Shown piece by piece: positions 1-9,373 of a DNA stretch of 64,000 nucleotides. The translations under genes were made by a program, and so were the position numbers. Position 1 is the first letter of the stretch, and each line of letters starts with the position of its first letter. Source of the DNA: Vibrio quintilis (GTDB lineage: Bacteria > Pseudomonadota > Gammaproteobacteria > Enterobacterales > Vibrionaceae); NCBI RefSeq assembly GCF_024529975.1, contig NZ_AP024897.1:3038001-3102000 (forward strand), written 5' to 3'. Under the pieces are notes generated by a model, which saw nothing but the letters and a program-made list of their open reading frames with translations, did no database searches and had not been told where the DNA came from.

Positions 1-520
1 CACTGGTTCCCTCAGTAAAATGATAAGTTTCAGCCAAGAATAAACCTTCCAGTTTTTTATGAGGAATTGATAACTTTTGGGCAATTTCAGCTTCCGTTAA
101 GCCTGTCAGCGTGTGCTTAAGTTTTTTTTCTGCCGAGAGTTTTTCCAGCCAGTCCTTAAAGCGGCTTCCCTCAATCATCGTAATTGAGAACTGGAATTCA
201 TCCCCGGCAACAAAACGGGACAAGACTGTTCTTAGAGATTCTCCGGATTGAACTTGGTAAGTCCCTGCTTTTATTTGGGTAAATTCAGGATAAAAACGGT
301 GAATGAAATGACTGCCTATGGCATCATCTAACCAATGCTGTTGTTGAAATACAACTAATAAAGCTCTGAGTGACTGTCCCCACTTCACTGAAAATAATTC
401 GGTCCCGGAAACATTCAACGGCTGAGACAGGTAAGCGTCAACTTTTTGATTCAGTAACGAATAACATCCCCAAATAAGTACGGCTATCAAGCCACAACTA
501 AGACTTATCTTTTTTAACAC
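1..520 (-). CDS. mltG: Endolytic murein transglycosylase MltG (YceG), N-terminal part
   Basis: MltG is an inner-membrane lytic transglycosylase that cuts nascent peptidoglycan strands. The gene reads leftwards and its C-terminus lies beyond the window edge, so only about 173 codons are visible. The likely start is the GTG at 520-518, which overlaps the last codons of pabC in another frame. The product starts with two lysines and a single hydrophobic segment (about residues 6-22), as expected for a type II membrane anchor. It continues with a YceG-type region that includes GTYQV, GESL and a TMIEG motif. Position directly after pabC is the usual gammaproteobacterial order (fabF-pabC-mltG). The family call rests on these motifs and on synteny. 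Confidence 0.9.
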   Translation of the reverse strand, partial: MLKKISLSCGLIAVLIWGCYSLLNQKVDAYLSQPLNVSGTELFSVKWGQSLRALLVVFQQQHWLDDAIGSHFIHRFYPEFTQIKAGTYQVQSGESLRTVLSRFVAGDEFQFSITMIEGSRFKDWLEKLSAEKKLKHTLTGLTEAEIAQKLSIPHKKLEGLFLAETYHFTEGTS

Positions 521-1320
521 ACATTCACTCTCTTCTGAATCTCTCTGGTTATTACACCAATATGATATTCGGACGCTCTGATTCGGGTAACAGGGGCAAC
601 ACCTAACACAGAATTGGTTATAAATACTTCATCTGCAGACAACAACTTTTCTAAAGAATAATGTCCTTCAGATACACTCCATCCTTCTTCCTGTGCCAAT
701 GTTGAAACAACCCGGCGAATAACGCCAGCAACACCAGCCTGATCAAGTGCCGGAGTAAAAATTTGTCCGTTGGTTATCCAGAACAGGTTTGCCATTGTCG
801 TTTCTATCACATGATGATGAATATCTAACACAACACCGTCAATATATCCAAGCTGAGACACTTCTTTTTTTAAAAGGATCTGCTCAAGACGGTTATTGTG
901 CTTATGCCCGGCAAGAAGGGGGGTTAAACCCAGCCTTTGCTCACAAACACCAAGCGTAATACCATTTGCGATTAAGTCATTATAATAATCAGGATAAGTA
1001 AAATCAGAAATCATTACTCTTGGTGTTGTTTCTTCAGGAGGACCATATCCCCTGCCGCCACTCCCACGACTGATATGGATTTTTATTCCGGCTTTTGCAT
1101 CGGATCTGATAACCCGACACATCCAGTCATGGAGCTGATTCCAGTCAGGACAAGGGATATGTAATGCTTTCAGGCAGGATTCTAATCGCTGGCGGTGGTA
1201 TTCCCAGTACTGAACCTGGCCATTCAAGGTGAGGAGGGTCGAAAAGCACCCATCACCATACTGATATGAACGGTCATCAGCCGGAACATAATCTGTTGAT
1301 ATTCCATCAATGAGAATCAT
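514..1320 (-). CDS. pabC: Aminodeoxychorismate lyase PabC
   Basis: PabC is a PLP enzyme that converts 4-amino-4-deoxychorismate to p-aminobenzoate plus pyruvate for folate synthesis in the cytoplasm. The protein has the fold-IV aminotransferase signature: YGDGCFSTL near the N-terminus, a lysine in AGHKHNNRLEQ as PLP-lysine candidate, and an E(T)TMANLFW motif towards the middle. I prefer the ATG at 1320 (MILIDG) because a GGTGAG Shine-Dalgarno lies just upstream; a longer reading from 1332 (MVRYMILI, 272 aa) has no ribosome binding site. The chosen form is 268 aa, close to the family norm. It lies between fabF, from which a terminator-like hairpin separates it, and mltG, which it overlaps. Confidence 0.92.
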   Translation of the reverse strand: MILIDGISTDYVPADDRSYQYGDGCFSTLLTLNGQVQYWEYHRQRLESCLKALHIPCPDWNQLHDWMCRVIRSDAKAGIKIHISRGSGGRGYGPPEETTPRVMISDFTYPDYYNDLIANGITLGVCEQRLGLTPLLAGHKHNNRLEQILLKKEVSQLGYIDGVVLDIHHHVIETTMANLFWITNGQIFTPALDQAGVAGVIRRVVSTLAQEEGWSVSEGHYSLEKLLSADEVFITNSVLGVAPVTRIRASEYHIGVITREIQKRVNVC

Positions 1321-1337
1321 GTATCTCACCATTTGTT

Positions 1338-1371
1338 AAAAAAAACGGCTCAATGCGATGCACTAAGCCGT
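1338..1371 (-). terminator. Terminator-like hairpin between fabF and pabC
   Basis: Read on the minus strand, a 12-bp stem (two G-U pairs) with a three-base loop is followed by a run of seven or more T. It lies about 30 bases after the fabF stop and just before pabC. It probably ends most fabF transcripts and lowers expression of pabC and mltG. Confidence 0.8.
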
Positions 1372-1403
1372 ATCTATTCATCATACTTTGACTGTATCAG
1401 TCA

Positions 1404-2648
1404 TCAGATCTTTTTGAAAATCAGTGATCCATTCGTACCACCAAATCCAAAAGAGTTACAAACTGCATATTCCATATCAGATACCTTACGGGCAGTATGA
1501 GGTACTAAATCAATACCAAAGCTGTCTTCAGGATCATCAAGGTTGATTGTTGGCGGAACTATTTGGTCTACCAAAGTCATCACAGTGACGATAGCTTCGA
1601 CAGAACCAGCAGCTCCCAGCAAATGACCAGTCATTGACTTAGTAGAAGAAACAAGGACTTGTTCAGCACCTTCGTCGCCTAAAGCACGTTTAACGCCTTT
1701 TAATTCAGCGATATCACCCGTTGGAGTTGATGTGCCATGTGCGTTAATGTAACCAATCTGTGTACCATTGATACCAGCATCACGCATTGCAGCTTCCATA
1801 GCCAGAGCACCACCAGAACCATCTTCGCTGGGTGCTGTCATATGGTAAGCATCACCAGACATACCAAAACCAACTAGTTCTGCGTAAATTTTAGCGCCCC
1901 GGGCTTTGGCATGCTCATATTCTTCAAGCACCATCATGCCAGCACCATCACCCAGAACAAAGCCATCACGGCCCTTATCCCATGGACGGGACGCCTTTTG
2001 AGGCTCATCGTTACGGTTTGACAATGCTTTTGCAGCACCAAAACCAGCAATACCCAATGGCGTTGAAGCTTTCTCGGCACCACCAGCCACCATCGCATCT
2101 GCATCGCCGTAAGCGATCATGCGGGCGGCATGGCCAATATTGTGCAGGCCTGTTGTACAAGCCGTTGAAATAGCAATATTCGGACCCCGTAATCCTTTCA
2201 TGATCGACAAATTGCCTGAAACCATATTAACTATTGTTGAAGGCACAAAAAAAGGACTAACTTTACGGGGGCCTTTATCAACAAGGGCTTGATGACCATT
2301 TTCAATTAAATCAAGACCACCAATGCCTGAACCAATTGCAACACCGACCCGCGGTGCATTTTCTTCAGTGATGACAAGACCAGAATCGTCTAATGCCTGT
2401 ATACCAGCAACTACACCATACTGGATAAACAGATCCATCTTACGGGCATCTTTCTTTGATATATAATCTTCGCAGTTGAAACCTTTAACCAATCCTGCAA
2501 AACGAGTTGAAAAGCCTGTTGTATCAAAATGTTCAATGTCAACAATACCGCTTTGACCTGCAAGTAAGGCTTTCCAGGAAGACTCTACTGTGTTGCCTAC
2601 CGGCGTTAACATCCCCATACCAGTAACAACAACGCGACGCTTGGACAC
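1404..2648 (-). CDS. fabF: Beta-ketoacyl-ACP synthase II FabF
   Basis: FabF condenses malonyl-ACP with acyl-ACP during fatty-acid elongation and is central to temperature control of cis-vaccenate synthesis. The thiolase-fold catalytic triad is visible: cysteine in STACTTG (about residue 164), histidine in NAHGTST, and histidine in GHLLGAAG. The start is GTG at 2648 ([10 protein letters not shown]), because a GGAG lies 8 bases upstream and it gives 414 aa, matching E. coli FabF (413 aa, also GTG). A longer reading to 2705 (433 aa) adds an unrelated N-terminus. It follows acpP after a hairpin at 2703-2731. Confidence 0.97.
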   Translation of the reverse strand: MSKRRVVVTGMGMLTPVGNTVESSWKALLAGQSGIVDIEHFDTTGFSTRFAGLVKGFNCEDYISKKDARKMDLFIQYGVVAGIQALDDSGLVITEENAPRVGVAIGSGIGGLDLIENGHQALVDKGPRKVSPFFVPSTIVNMVSGNLSIMKGLRGPNIAISTACTTGLHNIGHAARMIAYGDADAMVAGGAEKASTPLGIAGFGAAKALSNRNDEPQKASRPWDKGRDGFVLGDGAGMMVLEEYEHAKARGAKIYAELVGFGMSGDAYHMTAPSEDGSGGALAMEAAMRDAGINGTQIGYINAHGTSTPTGDIAELKGVKRALGDEGAEQVLVSSTKSMTGHLLGAAGSVEAIVTVMTLVDQIVPPTINLDDPEDSFGIDLVPHTARKVSDMEYAVCNSFGFGGTNGSLIFKKI

Positions 2649-2702
2649 AATCATATCTCCGGAATTGAAAAGTTGTGAAGAAGAAAAAATATGAAGAGAA
2701 TT

Positions 2703-2731
2703 CAAAACTCAGGCGGCCAGATAGCCGCCTG
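2703..2731 (-). terminator. Hairpin terminator/attenuator between acpP and fabF
   Basis: On the minus strand a perfect 8-bp GC-rich stem (arms 2724-2731 and 2710-2717, six-base loop) is followed by AGTTTTG. It lies right after the acpP stop at 2742. The short U-run suggests partial termination, which would fit the far higher demand for acyl carrier protein than for FabF. Confidence 0.7.
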
Positions 2732-2741
2732 GAGAGATAGA

Positions 2742-2975
2742 TTACTGAGCGCTATTAACGTAGTCGATTGCAGCTTGAACAGTAGTGATCTTCTCTGCTT
2801 CTTCATCAGGAATTTCAGTGTCAAATTCCTCTTCCAGAGCCATAACAAGCTCTACAGTATCAAGAGAATCGGCACCAAGATCTTCAACAAAAGAAGCTTC
2901 ATTTCTGACTTCTGCTTCGTCCACACCTAGCTGTTCAACAATGATTTTCTTTACGCGTTCTTCGATGTTGCTCAT
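2742..2975 (-). CDS. acpP: Acyl carrier protein AcpP
   Basis: AcpP carries growing acyl chains on a 4'-phosphopantetheine arm and is the shared substrate carrier of the Fab enzymes around it. The 77-aa acidic protein has the standard DSL attachment site with Ser37 ([11 protein letters not shown]) and the length of E. coli AcpP. The start at 2975 is supported by AAGGAA about 6 bases upstream. It has its own promoter candidate in the 225-base gap to fabG (3017-3044), and a hairpin follows it, so a short abundant acpP transcript is likely in addition to the operon transcript. Confidence 0.98.
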   Translation of the reverse strand: MSNIEERVKKIIVEQLGVDEAEVRNEASFVEDLGADSLDTVELVMALEEEFDTEIPDEEAEKITTVQAAIDYVNSAQ

Positions 2976-3016
2976 TTTCTTTTCCTTTACAGATTTCGCT
3001 TAATGCGATGTCCCGT

Positions 3017-3044
3017 AGTTTATTAGAACTAGGGAAAGTTGCAA
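3017..3044 (-). promoter_or_regulatory. Candidate sigma70 promoter for acpP
   Basis: On the minus strand a TTGCAA -35 element and a TAAACT -10 element are separated by 16 bases, ending about 40 bases before the acpP start. The gap between fabG and acpP is much longer than the other gaps in this operon, which supports an internal promoter here. Confidence 0.5.
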
Positions 3045-3200
3045 GAGGGTCATCGCTGGTCAAACCACAAATTTTGCGATTTTAACCGAAATTCAGACCA
3101 TGTTTGATATAAATCATGCACAAATCTTGCGCTTTTCATGACAAATGAATAAATAACTATCAGTTTAGTCAACTAAATAAAAATTTACTCTATTTCATCA

Positions 3201-3947
3201 CTAGACCATACACATTCCACCATTTACATGCAGCGTTTCCCCTGTGATATAAGCTGCCTCAGATGAGGCCAGAAACGCAACAGCTGAAGCAATTTCTTCC
3301 GGAGAGCCTAACCGTCCGGTCGGAACTTGTGCCAGTGTAACAGCCCTTTGCTCTTCGTTCATTGCTTTTGTCATATCAGTTTCAATAAATCCAGGTGCAA
3401 CGGTATTGACCGTAATACCCCGGGAAGCGACTTCCCGCGCCATAGATTTACTAAAACCGATGACACCTGACTTTGCAGCCGAGTAATTGGATTGTCCGGC
3501 ATTGCCGGTGCTACCGACAACTGAGCCAATATTGATAATTCGTCCACAACGCTTTTTCATCATGCCGCGTAATACAGCTTTTGATAAACGGAAGACAGAA
3601 GTCAGATTGGTATCCATAATATCCAACCATTCTTCATCTTTCATCCGCATCAGCAGGTTATCACGGGTAATCCCGGCATTATTTACTAACACATCAATTA
3701 CACCAAATTCATCATTGATGCTTTTCAAAACTGAATTAACAGAATCAGGGTCAGTAACATTCAGGACAAAGCCTTTACCTTTGTCGCCGAGATAATGACT
3801 GATTGCATCGGCGCCACTTTGGCTTGTTGCTGTACCAATGACAATCGCGCCACGTTCAGCAAGCAATTCTGCAATTGCACGGCCAATTCCCCGGCTTGCG
3901 CCGGTCACCAATGTAATTTTACCTTCCAGATTCATGAAATGACTCAT
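3201..3947 (-). CDS. fabG: 3-oxoacyl-ACP reductase FabG
   Basis: FabG reduces beta-ketoacyl-ACP with NADPH, the first reduction step of each elongation cycle. It is a classical short-chain dehydrogenase of 248 aa. It has a TGASRGIG nucleotide-binding motif at residues 15-22, NNAGI in the middle, the YxxxK catalytic pair in YSAAK, and the usual C-terminal GETLHVNGGMCM. The start MSHF at 3947 has an AGGA about 9 bases upstream, whereas the internal MNLEGK used in E. coli has no ribosome binding site here, so this protein probably has four extra N-terminal residues. It follows fabD by 11 bases. Confidence 0.97.
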   Translation of the reverse strand: MSHFMNLEGKITLVTGASRGIGRAIAELLAERGAIVIGTATSQSGADAISHYLGDKGKGFVLNVTDPDSVNSVLKSINDEFGVIDVLVNNAGITRDNLLMRMKDEEWLDIMDTNLTSVFRLSKAVLRGMMKKRCGRIINIGSVVGSTGNAGQSNYSAAKSGVIGFSKSMAREVASRGITVNTVAPGFIETDMTKAMNEEQRAVTLAQVPTGRLGSPEEIASAVAFLASSEAAYITGETLHVNGGMCMV

Positions 3948-3958
3948 GTTTCTTTTTC

Positions 3959-4888
3959 CTATGATGACTGAATTGCATCCAGTGATGCAATATCGTTAAC
4001 TGCAGATGCAGTGAGTGTTTTAACAATTCGTTTCGTCAAACCGGTCAAAACTTTACCCGGGCCAGCTTCAACAAGTCTGATGACACCTTCTTCATTCATT
4101 TTCTGCACGGTTTCAGTCCAGCGAACAGGATTATATAGCTGACGAACAAGTGCATCTTTAATTTTTTCCGGGGCAGTTTCAGCAATTACATCCACATTAT
4201 TGAAAACAGGTATCTGTGGCTCATGAAACTCTACTGACTCCAGAGCCTTTGCGAGTTTCTCTGCTGCCGGTTTCATCAGCGCACAATGTGAAGGAACAGA
4301 AACTGGTAATGGCAAGGCACGCTTCGCACCAGCTTCCTTACATAACGCCCCGGCACGCTCAACAGCGTCTTTCTGACCGGCAATCACAACCTGACCCGGA
4401 GAATTAAAGTTAACCGGAGAAACAACATCTCCCTGCGCAGCATCTTCACAGGCTTTGGCTATTGCATCATCATCCAGACCAATAATCGCATACATTGCTC
4501 CCGTACCGGCAGGAACAGCCTCTTGCATTGCATGCCCACGCAGCTCAACTAATTTTATCGCTTCTTTAAAGTCAATCACACCAGCACAAACAAGAGCCGA
4601 ATACTCACCAAGACTATGCCCTGCAAAGAAGGCCGGTGTATCTAAGTCCAGAGATTGCCATACACGCCAGATAGCAACAGAAGAAGCAAGTAATACAGGT
4701 TGCGTCCGGAAGGTTTGATTCAGGTCTTCTGCCGGGCCATTTTGAACCAGCGACCATAAATCATATCCCAAGACTTCAGATGCTTCAGCAAATGTATTTT
4801 TTACTACATCATATTGCTCACCAAGTTCGGCAAGCATCCCCACAGTTTGAGAGCCCTGACCAGGAAATACGATAGCAAAACTGCCCAT
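3959..4888 (-). CDS. fabD: Malonyl-CoA:ACP transacylase FabD
   Basis: FabD loads malonyl groups from CoA onto AcpP. The nucleophile serine is in GHSLGEYSA (about residue 92), and the N-terminal FPGQGSQ and the VPSHCALM region around the catalytic histidine are present. The start is ATG at 4888 (MGSFAIVF), which has AAGGA about 8 bases upstream and gives 309 aa, the length of E. coli FabD. A longer frame to 4915 adds nine residues without a ribosome binding site. It lies between fabH, with a small hairpin in the gap, and fabG in the lipid operon. Confidence 0.97.
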   Translation of the reverse strand: MGSFAIVFPGQGSQTVGMLAELGEQYDVVKNTFAEASEVLGYDLWSLVQNGPAEDLNQTFRTQPVLLASSVAIWRVWQSLDLDTPAFFAGHSLGEYSALVCAGVIDFKEAIKLVELRGHAMQEAVPAGTGAMYAIIGLDDDAIAKACEDAAQGDVVSPVNFNSPGQVVIAGQKDAVERAGALCKEAGAKRALPLPVSVPSHCALMKPAAEKLAKALESVEFHEPQIPVFNNVDVIAETAPEKIKDALVRQLYNPVRWTETVQKMNEEGVIRLVEAGPGKVLTGLTKRIVKTLTASAVNDIASLDAIQSS

Positions 4889-4920
4889 TGTCTTCTTCCT
4901 TAAGTTAATCAACAAATAAT

Positions 4921-4941
4921 AAGGCGTCAGAAAAACGCCTT
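4921..4941 (-). terminator. Small hairpin between fabH and fabD
   Basis: A 7-bp stem (AAGGCGT with ACGCCTT, seven-base loop) lies just after the fabH stop and is followed by an AT-rich stretch rather than a clean U-run. It could be an attenuator or an mRNA stabiliser. Confidence 0.4.
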
Positions 4942-4960
4942 CAGATAAAAACAGATAAAA

Positions 4961-5911
4961 TTAATACACAACCAGCGCAGAACCCCAGGTAAAGCCACCG
5001 CCAAAAGCTTCCAGTAACAGTGTCTGTCCCCTTTGAATTCGGCCATCCCTCACGGCTTCGTCTAAAGCTGAAGGAACTGACGCTGCAGATGTATTACCAT
5101 GTTTGTCCAAAGTGACAACAACCTGCTCCATCGGCAGTGACAATCGTTTTGCTGTCGCTGAGATAATTCTTAAATTCGCCTGATGCGGAATCAGCCAGTC
5201 TAACTGCGACTTATCCATATTGTTTGCAGCTAAAGTGTCTTTCACTAATCTGGCCAGTTGGGTGACAGCAACTTTAAATACTTCATTACCTGCCATATAC
5301 AGCCACCGATCAGAGTCGCCACCATTCTGAGGAACTTCCAGAGATAAAAGCGGCCCATAGTGACCATCTGCATCAATATGTGTGGATAAGATACCGGGCT
5401 CTTCACTTCTTCCGAGAACCACAGCACCCGCCCCGTCACCAAAAATAATAATGGTGGAACGATCGGACGGATTACACGCTTTAGACAAAGCATCAGAACC
5501 GATGACTAAAATATTTTTACACATCCCGGATTTAATATGCTGATCAGCAACCGATAAAGCATACATAAAACCAGAGCAAGCTGCTGCAATATCAAAAGCG
5601 GGACAGGGTTTTATATTCAGCTTATCCTGAACCTGGCAAGCTGCAGAAGGAAAGGTATAACGACTACTGGTTGTGGCAACGATTATCATGTCAATATCAT
5701 CTTTAGAGATACCAGACATCTCAATTGCATTCTCAGCCGCAATACAAGCCATATCAGCAACAGTTTCATCTTCTGCAGCAATACGCCTCTCTTTTATTCC
5801 GGTGCGAGTCACAATCCATTCATCACTTGTTTCTACCATTTTCTCTAAATCAGCGTTCGTACGCACGTGAGATGGCAGGTAGCTGCCCGTACCTAAAATT
5901 TTGCTATACAT
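4961..5911 (-). CDS. fabH: Beta-ketoacyl-ACP synthase III FabH
   Basis: FabH starts fatty-acid synthesis by condensing acetyl-CoA with malonyl-ACP. The catalytic triad of the family is visible: cysteine in [11 protein letters not shown] (about residue 112), histidine in PHQANLRI and asparagine in HGNTSAAS. The length of 316 aa matches E. coli (317). The start ATG at 5911 is 6 bases after the plsX stop, so translational coupling to plsX is likely; a GAGG lies about 14 bases upstream. It is the gene between plsX and fabD in the conserved operon. Confidence 0.97.
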   Translation of the reverse strand: MYSKILGTGSYLPSHVRTNADLEKMVETSDEWIVTRTGIKERRIAAEDETVADMACIAAENAIEMSGISKDDIDMIIVATTSSRYTFPSAACQVQDKLNIKPCPAFDIAAACSGFMYALSVADQHIKSGMCKNILVIGSDALSKACNPSDRSTIIIFGDGAGAVVLGRSEEPGILSTHIDADGHYGPLLSLEVPQNGGDSDRWLYMAGNEVFKVAVTQLARLVKDTLAANNMDKSQLDWLIPHQANLRIISATAKRLSLPMEQVVVTLDKHGNTSAASVPSALDEAVRDGRIQRGQTLLLEAFGGGFTWGSALVVY

Positions 5912-5916
5912 GAAGA

Positions 5917-6942
5917 CTAATAATGCCTCTCGAGTAAAACTGTTTCTAACCGTTCACTAATCCGACTGGGTACTTGTCTCTTGATTTCAAGGACAGCCTC
6001 TTTTATTGCATGAGAAAAGGCAATCACATCAGCACTACCATGACTTTTTACTACAATACCCCGCAATCCTAACAAACTTGCGCCGTTATACTGGTCGGGG
6101 TTCATTGTTTCGAGCTCAATAAACAAGCCTGAAAAAATTTTTTTTGCGATCCAACCCTTTATTGATGAACCAAAAATATTACTCTTTAATTTATCAAGAA
6201 AGAATTGAGCGGTTCCCTCACATGTTTTCAGACAAACATTACCGACAAAGCCATCACACACAACAACGTCAGCGATATCATAAAAGAGCTGATTACCTTC
6301 AATATTGCCAATAAAATGAAGAGATGGTGTCTGCTTCAGCATATCTGCACAATATTTAACACAATCATTCCCTTTAATCTCTTCTTCCCCGATATTCAGA
6401 ACAGCCACTCTTGCCGGACGCCCCAGGTGCTCTTCAGCTAATGCGCTCCCCATCACCGCAAACTGAAACAATGTCTCTGCATCACAGGAAACATTCGCTC
6501 CTAAATCAAGTATCCAGGTTTTTCGACCGGAAATTGTTGGTAAAGCAGAAATAAGTGCAGGCCGGTTAATTCCCGGAAGAGACTTCAGACGATAACGTGA
6601 AAGTGCCATTAATGCGCCTGTATTTCCTGAACTCACACAAGCCTGAGCTTCTCCTTCAGCAACTAAACCAATAGCAACACTCATCGAACTATTAAGGTGA
6701 TGACGAAGCGCCAGAGAAGGTTTTTCAGAATTAGAGATAACTTGATCACTGTGAACAACTCTCAATCGAGAACTGTCAAAGTAACCTAACTGAGACAATT
6801 GAGAAGCGATAATGTTCCTATCACCTACCAAAATCACTTTTAGCTCCGGGAAATGCAACAATGCCTGCACGGCGGCAGGCACTGTGACGCGAGGTCCAAA
6901 GTCCCCGCCCATTGCATCAAGTGCAACGGTTAAATTTTGCAA
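5917..6942 (-). CDS. plsX: Phosphate acyltransferase PlsX
   Basis: PlsX converts acyl-ACP to acyl-phosphate, the donor used by PlsY for phospholipid synthesis, and acts as a peripheral membrane enzyme. The 341-aa protein starts with the family signature [12 protein letters not shown] and contains [10 protein letters not shown] and VCDGFVGNV blocks. The start codon is TTG at 6942-6940; an AAGG lies 7 bases before it and directly follows the rpmF stop, so rpmF and plsX are probably coupled. The rpmF-plsX-fabHDG arrangement is the standard gammaproteobacterial lipid operon. Confidence 0.96.
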   Translation of the reverse strand: MQNLTVALDAMGGDFGPRVTVPAAVQALLHFPELKVILVGDRNIIASQLSQLGYFDSSRLRVVHSDQVISNSEKPSLALRHHLNSSMSVAIGLVAEGEAQACVSSGNTGALMALSRYRLKSLPGINRPALISALPTISGRKTWILDLGANVSCDAETLFQFAVMGSALAEEHLGRPARVAVLNIGEEEIKGNDCVKYCADMLKQTPSLHFIGNIEGNQLFYDIADVVVCDGFVGNVCLKTCEGTAQFFLDKLKSNIFGSSIKGWIAKKIFSGLFIELETMNPDQYNGASLLGLRGIVVKSHGSADVIAFSHAIKEAVLEIKRQVPSRISERLETVLLERHY

Positions 6943-6951
6943 AGGTAAACC

Positions 6952-7122
6952 TTACTTATTGATTACCTTTTTGCCACGATAGTAACCGTCAGCAGTTACA
7001 TTGTGACGCAGGTGAGTTTCACCAGAAGTTGCATCAACAGACAAAGCTGCTGTTGTCAATGCATCGTGTGAGCGACGCATACCACGCTTTGAACGTGTTT
7101 TACGGTTTTGTTGTACGGCCAT
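6952..7122 (-). CDS. rpmF: 50S ribosomal protein L32
   Basis: This 56-codon gene encodes ribosomal protein L32. The translation begins [20 protein letters not shown], and continues with [22 protein letters not shown] and a lysine-rich end (RGKKVINK), which is the bacterial L32 pattern of a basic N-terminus and a THLRHN core. The zinc-binding cysteines found in some L32 proteins are absent, so it is a zinc-independent form. A GGAG lies about 9 bases before the ATG at 7122. It lies between yceD and plsX in the usual order and links ribosome synthesis to lipid synthesis. Confidence 0.97.
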   Translation of the reverse strand: MAVQQNRKTRSKRGMRRSHDALTTAALSVDATSGETHLRHNVTADGYYRGKKVINK

Positions 7123-7159
7123 TGACCCTACTCCTTTATTGAATGCTCAGCGATAAAAA

Positions 7160-7681
7160 CTAGCGCTTCAAGCTCTTTAAAACATCGAACGGATTCGGTT
7201 TATCTTCCTTTACTTCATCAGGAATATCACCAAAAACCATATTATCTGAATTAACATGACAATTTGCTTCATCATGCATTGCTATCTGGGGCAAATTAAC
7301 GATGAACTCATCTTCGACCAGCTGAATCAGGTCGATTTCACCATATTCGTTTCGATCTACCAAATCGTACGATTCTGGTGCGTTTTCGCTTTTCTCTCCC
7401 AAATAAGGGGTGTAAAGGAACTCTACACGACAAGAATGCTCGAACGCTTCATTACAACGCTGACACTGCAAATCAACTGTGATGTTAGCTTTACCAGAGA
7501 TAACAACCAGCTTCTGTTCATCAAACCCAAATGACAATGATACCTCAGCATCATGTTTAACGCCTTCGACCGACTCGCCTAAGCGCTTAAAAAGACTTAC
7601 CTGGATAATACCATTGTAATCCAGCCTTTTTTGGGCAGCTTTTATCGGGTCAACCGTTCGCGGGATTTTTACCTTTTGCAT
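7160..7681 (-). CDS. yceD: DUF177 protein YceD (23S rRNA accumulation protein)
   Basis: YceD is a small cytoplasmic protein of the DUF177 family. It is conserved next to rpmF in most bacteria and is linked to 23S rRNA accumulation and ribosome assembly. The protein is 173 aa. It has a basic N-terminus (MQKVKIPRTVDPIKAA), a CQRC pair near residues 88-91 plus a third cysteine in FEHSCRVEF, and a conserved acidic DLIQLVEDEFIVNLPQ segment with a C-terminal NPFDVLKSLK motif that is typical of the family. It is divergent from maf across a 150-base AT-rich gap. Confidence 0.93.
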   Translation of the reverse strand: MQKVKIPRTVDPIKAAQKRLDYNGIIQVSLFKRLGESVEGVKHDAEVSLSFGFDEQKLVVISGKANITVDLQCQRCNEAFEHSCRVEFLYTPYLGEKSENAPESYDLVDRNEYGEIDLIQLVEDEFIVNLPQIAMHDEANCHVNSDNMVFGDIPDEVKEDKPNPFDVLKSLKR

Positions 7682-7832
7682 AGGGCGCGAATATTATCTT
7701 CCAAAACAAATTTAGTCAAAGAAAAAGGGAAAAAATTATCATTTTTTCTGATCTGATATGAGTATCGTGATATTCATATCAATCTCCTATATTCTCCGGA
7801 TATCTGCAAGAAAATAGCACAAATGAAATAAA

Positions 7833-8414
7833 ATGAATCATTATCAACTTGTTTTAGCCTCAACGTCTGTCTACAGACGTCAGTTACTAGAAAAACTAGA
7901 AATCCCGTTTATGACGGCTTCCCCGGTTTTTGACGAAACACCAAAAGCACAGGAATCCCCCGATGCTCTTGTCAGGCGCCTTGCCGAGGGAAAAGCCCGC
8001 TCGTGTTATACAAAAAAACCAAGCCTGATTATTGGCTCTGATCAGGTCTGTGTTGTGAACAACAACATTATAGGTAAACCGGGCACAAGAGAAAAAGCAA
8101 TAGAACAACTCACAGCACAAAGCGGTCAGCGGGTTTCTTTCTATACCGGACTTTCGGTATTCAATAATGAGTCAGGCACCTGCCATACAGACATCGACGT
8201 TTTTCATGTTCATTTCCGCACGCTGACAAAACAACAAATCGAACATTATGTTGACAAAGAGCAACCCCTCGACTGCGCAGGAAGTTTTAAAAGTGAAAAG
8301 CTGGGTATTGCATTATTTAAGAGGCTGGAAGGTGATGACCCGAATGCGCTTATAGGCCTGCCACTCATCAAACTGATTGATATGCTGGAGCAGGCCGGCA
8401 TGTCGGTACTTTAA
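7833..8414 (+). CDS. maf: Maf-family nucleotide pyrophosphatase (YceF type)
   Basis: Maf proteins hydrolyse non-canonical nucleoside triphosphates. The YceF branch prefers 7-methyl-GTP and may clean the nucleotide pool. The 193-aa protein has the N-terminal LVLASTSVYRRQLLEKL signature, the SDQVCVV acidic motif and the GKPGT loop typical of Maf. YceF rather than YhdE is suggested by position: yceF lies beside yceD-rpmF and rluC in gammaproteobacteria. No good Shine-Dalgarno precedes the ATG at 7833. It is convergent with rluC, with only 8 bases between the stops. Confidence 0.92.
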   Translation: MNHYQLVLASTSVYRRQLLEKLEIPFMTASPVFDETPKAQESPDALVRRLAEGKARSCYTKKPSLIIGSDQVCVVNNNIIGKPGTREKAIEQLTAQSGQRVSFYTGLSVFNNESGTCHTDIDVFHVHFRTLTKQQIEHYVDKEQPLDCAGSFKSEKLGIALFKRLEGDDPNALIGLPLIKLIDMLEQAGMSVL

Positions 8415-8422
8415 AACACAAT

Positions 8423-9373
8423 CTAATTTTCAGAACGTAATCCGGACAGTACCTTCTCCAGCTCCTGCGACATTGGGGCCTGTATTTTCATCGTTTTCTC
8501 TTCAAGAGGATGGATAAACTGAATATGAGCCGCATGCAAAAATAACCGGCTGAGGCCGAACTGCCTTGTGTAAGCATCGAATCGGGGATCGCCATACCGG
8601 TCATCCCAGGCAATCGGATGCCCGGCATATTGAGTATGAACCCGGATCTGATGAGTTCTGCCAGTGATCGGGCTGGCCTGAATTAATGTTGCCTGTTTAA
8701 AAGACTCTATAATTTTAAAACGGGTTTCTGATGGTTTTCCCTGCGAATTCACTCTGACAATACTATTCTGCTCGTTCTTTAAAAGAGGAGCCTTGACAGA
8801 TTTACAGCCCGGTACCCAATTCCCCATCACCAGGGCATAGTAATATTTTTGAACCGTCTTCTCCCTGAATTGCGCCTGCAGATACCGCAGGGCCGAACGT
8901 TTTTTGGCAACCAGAAGAATCCCTGACGTATCTCTGTCGATCCGGTGAACTAATTCAAGGAAACGAGACTGAGGCCGAAGCACTCTCAATCCTTCAATCA
9001 CTCCAAATTTTAATCCGCTTCCACCATGAACAGCGGTGCCGGAAGGTTTGTTCAAAATCAGCAAATGATCATCTTCGTGCAAAATACAGTGTTCCAGTTC
9101 TGCAACCTTATCAAGTTTCGCACTGACAGGAGCCACTGGTGATTCCTGCTGTTGTATTGTAACAGGAGGAATCCGGACGACATCACCCGCTGACAATTTG
9201 TACTCAGGCTTAATCCGCTTTTTATTGACCCGGACTTCACCCTTTCGAAGTATCCTGTATACTACGCTCTTGGGAACGCTTTTTAACTGATTGCGTAAAA
9301 AATTATCGATACGCTGTCCTGACATATCGTCATCGATATCAACAAAACGGACTTGTGTTTTCATTTCACTCAT
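8423..9373 (-). CDS. rluC: 23S rRNA pseudouridine synthase RluC
   Basis: RluC isomerises uridines 955, 2504 and 2580 of 23S rRNA to pseudouridine. The protein (316 aa) has an N-terminal S4 RNA-binding domain (about residues 18-80) and the RluA-type catalytic domain with the aspartate in HRIDRDTSGILLVAKK. GRTHQIRVH and the FLHAA motif follow. The start MSEMKTQ at 9373 has no clear ribosome binding site; the second ATG four codons later is possible. It is divergent from rne, the standard arrangement, which leaves a 624-base regulatory gap. Confidence 0.95.
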   Translation of the reverse strand: MSEMKTQVRFVDIDDDMSGQRIDNFLRNQLKSVPKSVVYRILRKGEVRVNKKRIKPEYKLSAGDVVRIPPVTIQQQESPVAPVSAKLDKVAELEHCILHEDDHLLILNKPSGTAVHGGSGLKFGVIEGLRVLRPQSRFLELVHRIDRDTSGILLVAKKRSALRYLQAQFREKTVQKYYYALVMGNWVPGCKSVKAPLLKNEQNSIVRVNSQGKPSETRFKIIESFKQATLIQASPITGRTHQIRVHTQYAGHPIAWDDRYGDPRFDAYTRQFGLSRLFLHAAHIQFIHPLEEKTMKIQAPMSQELEKVLSGLRSEN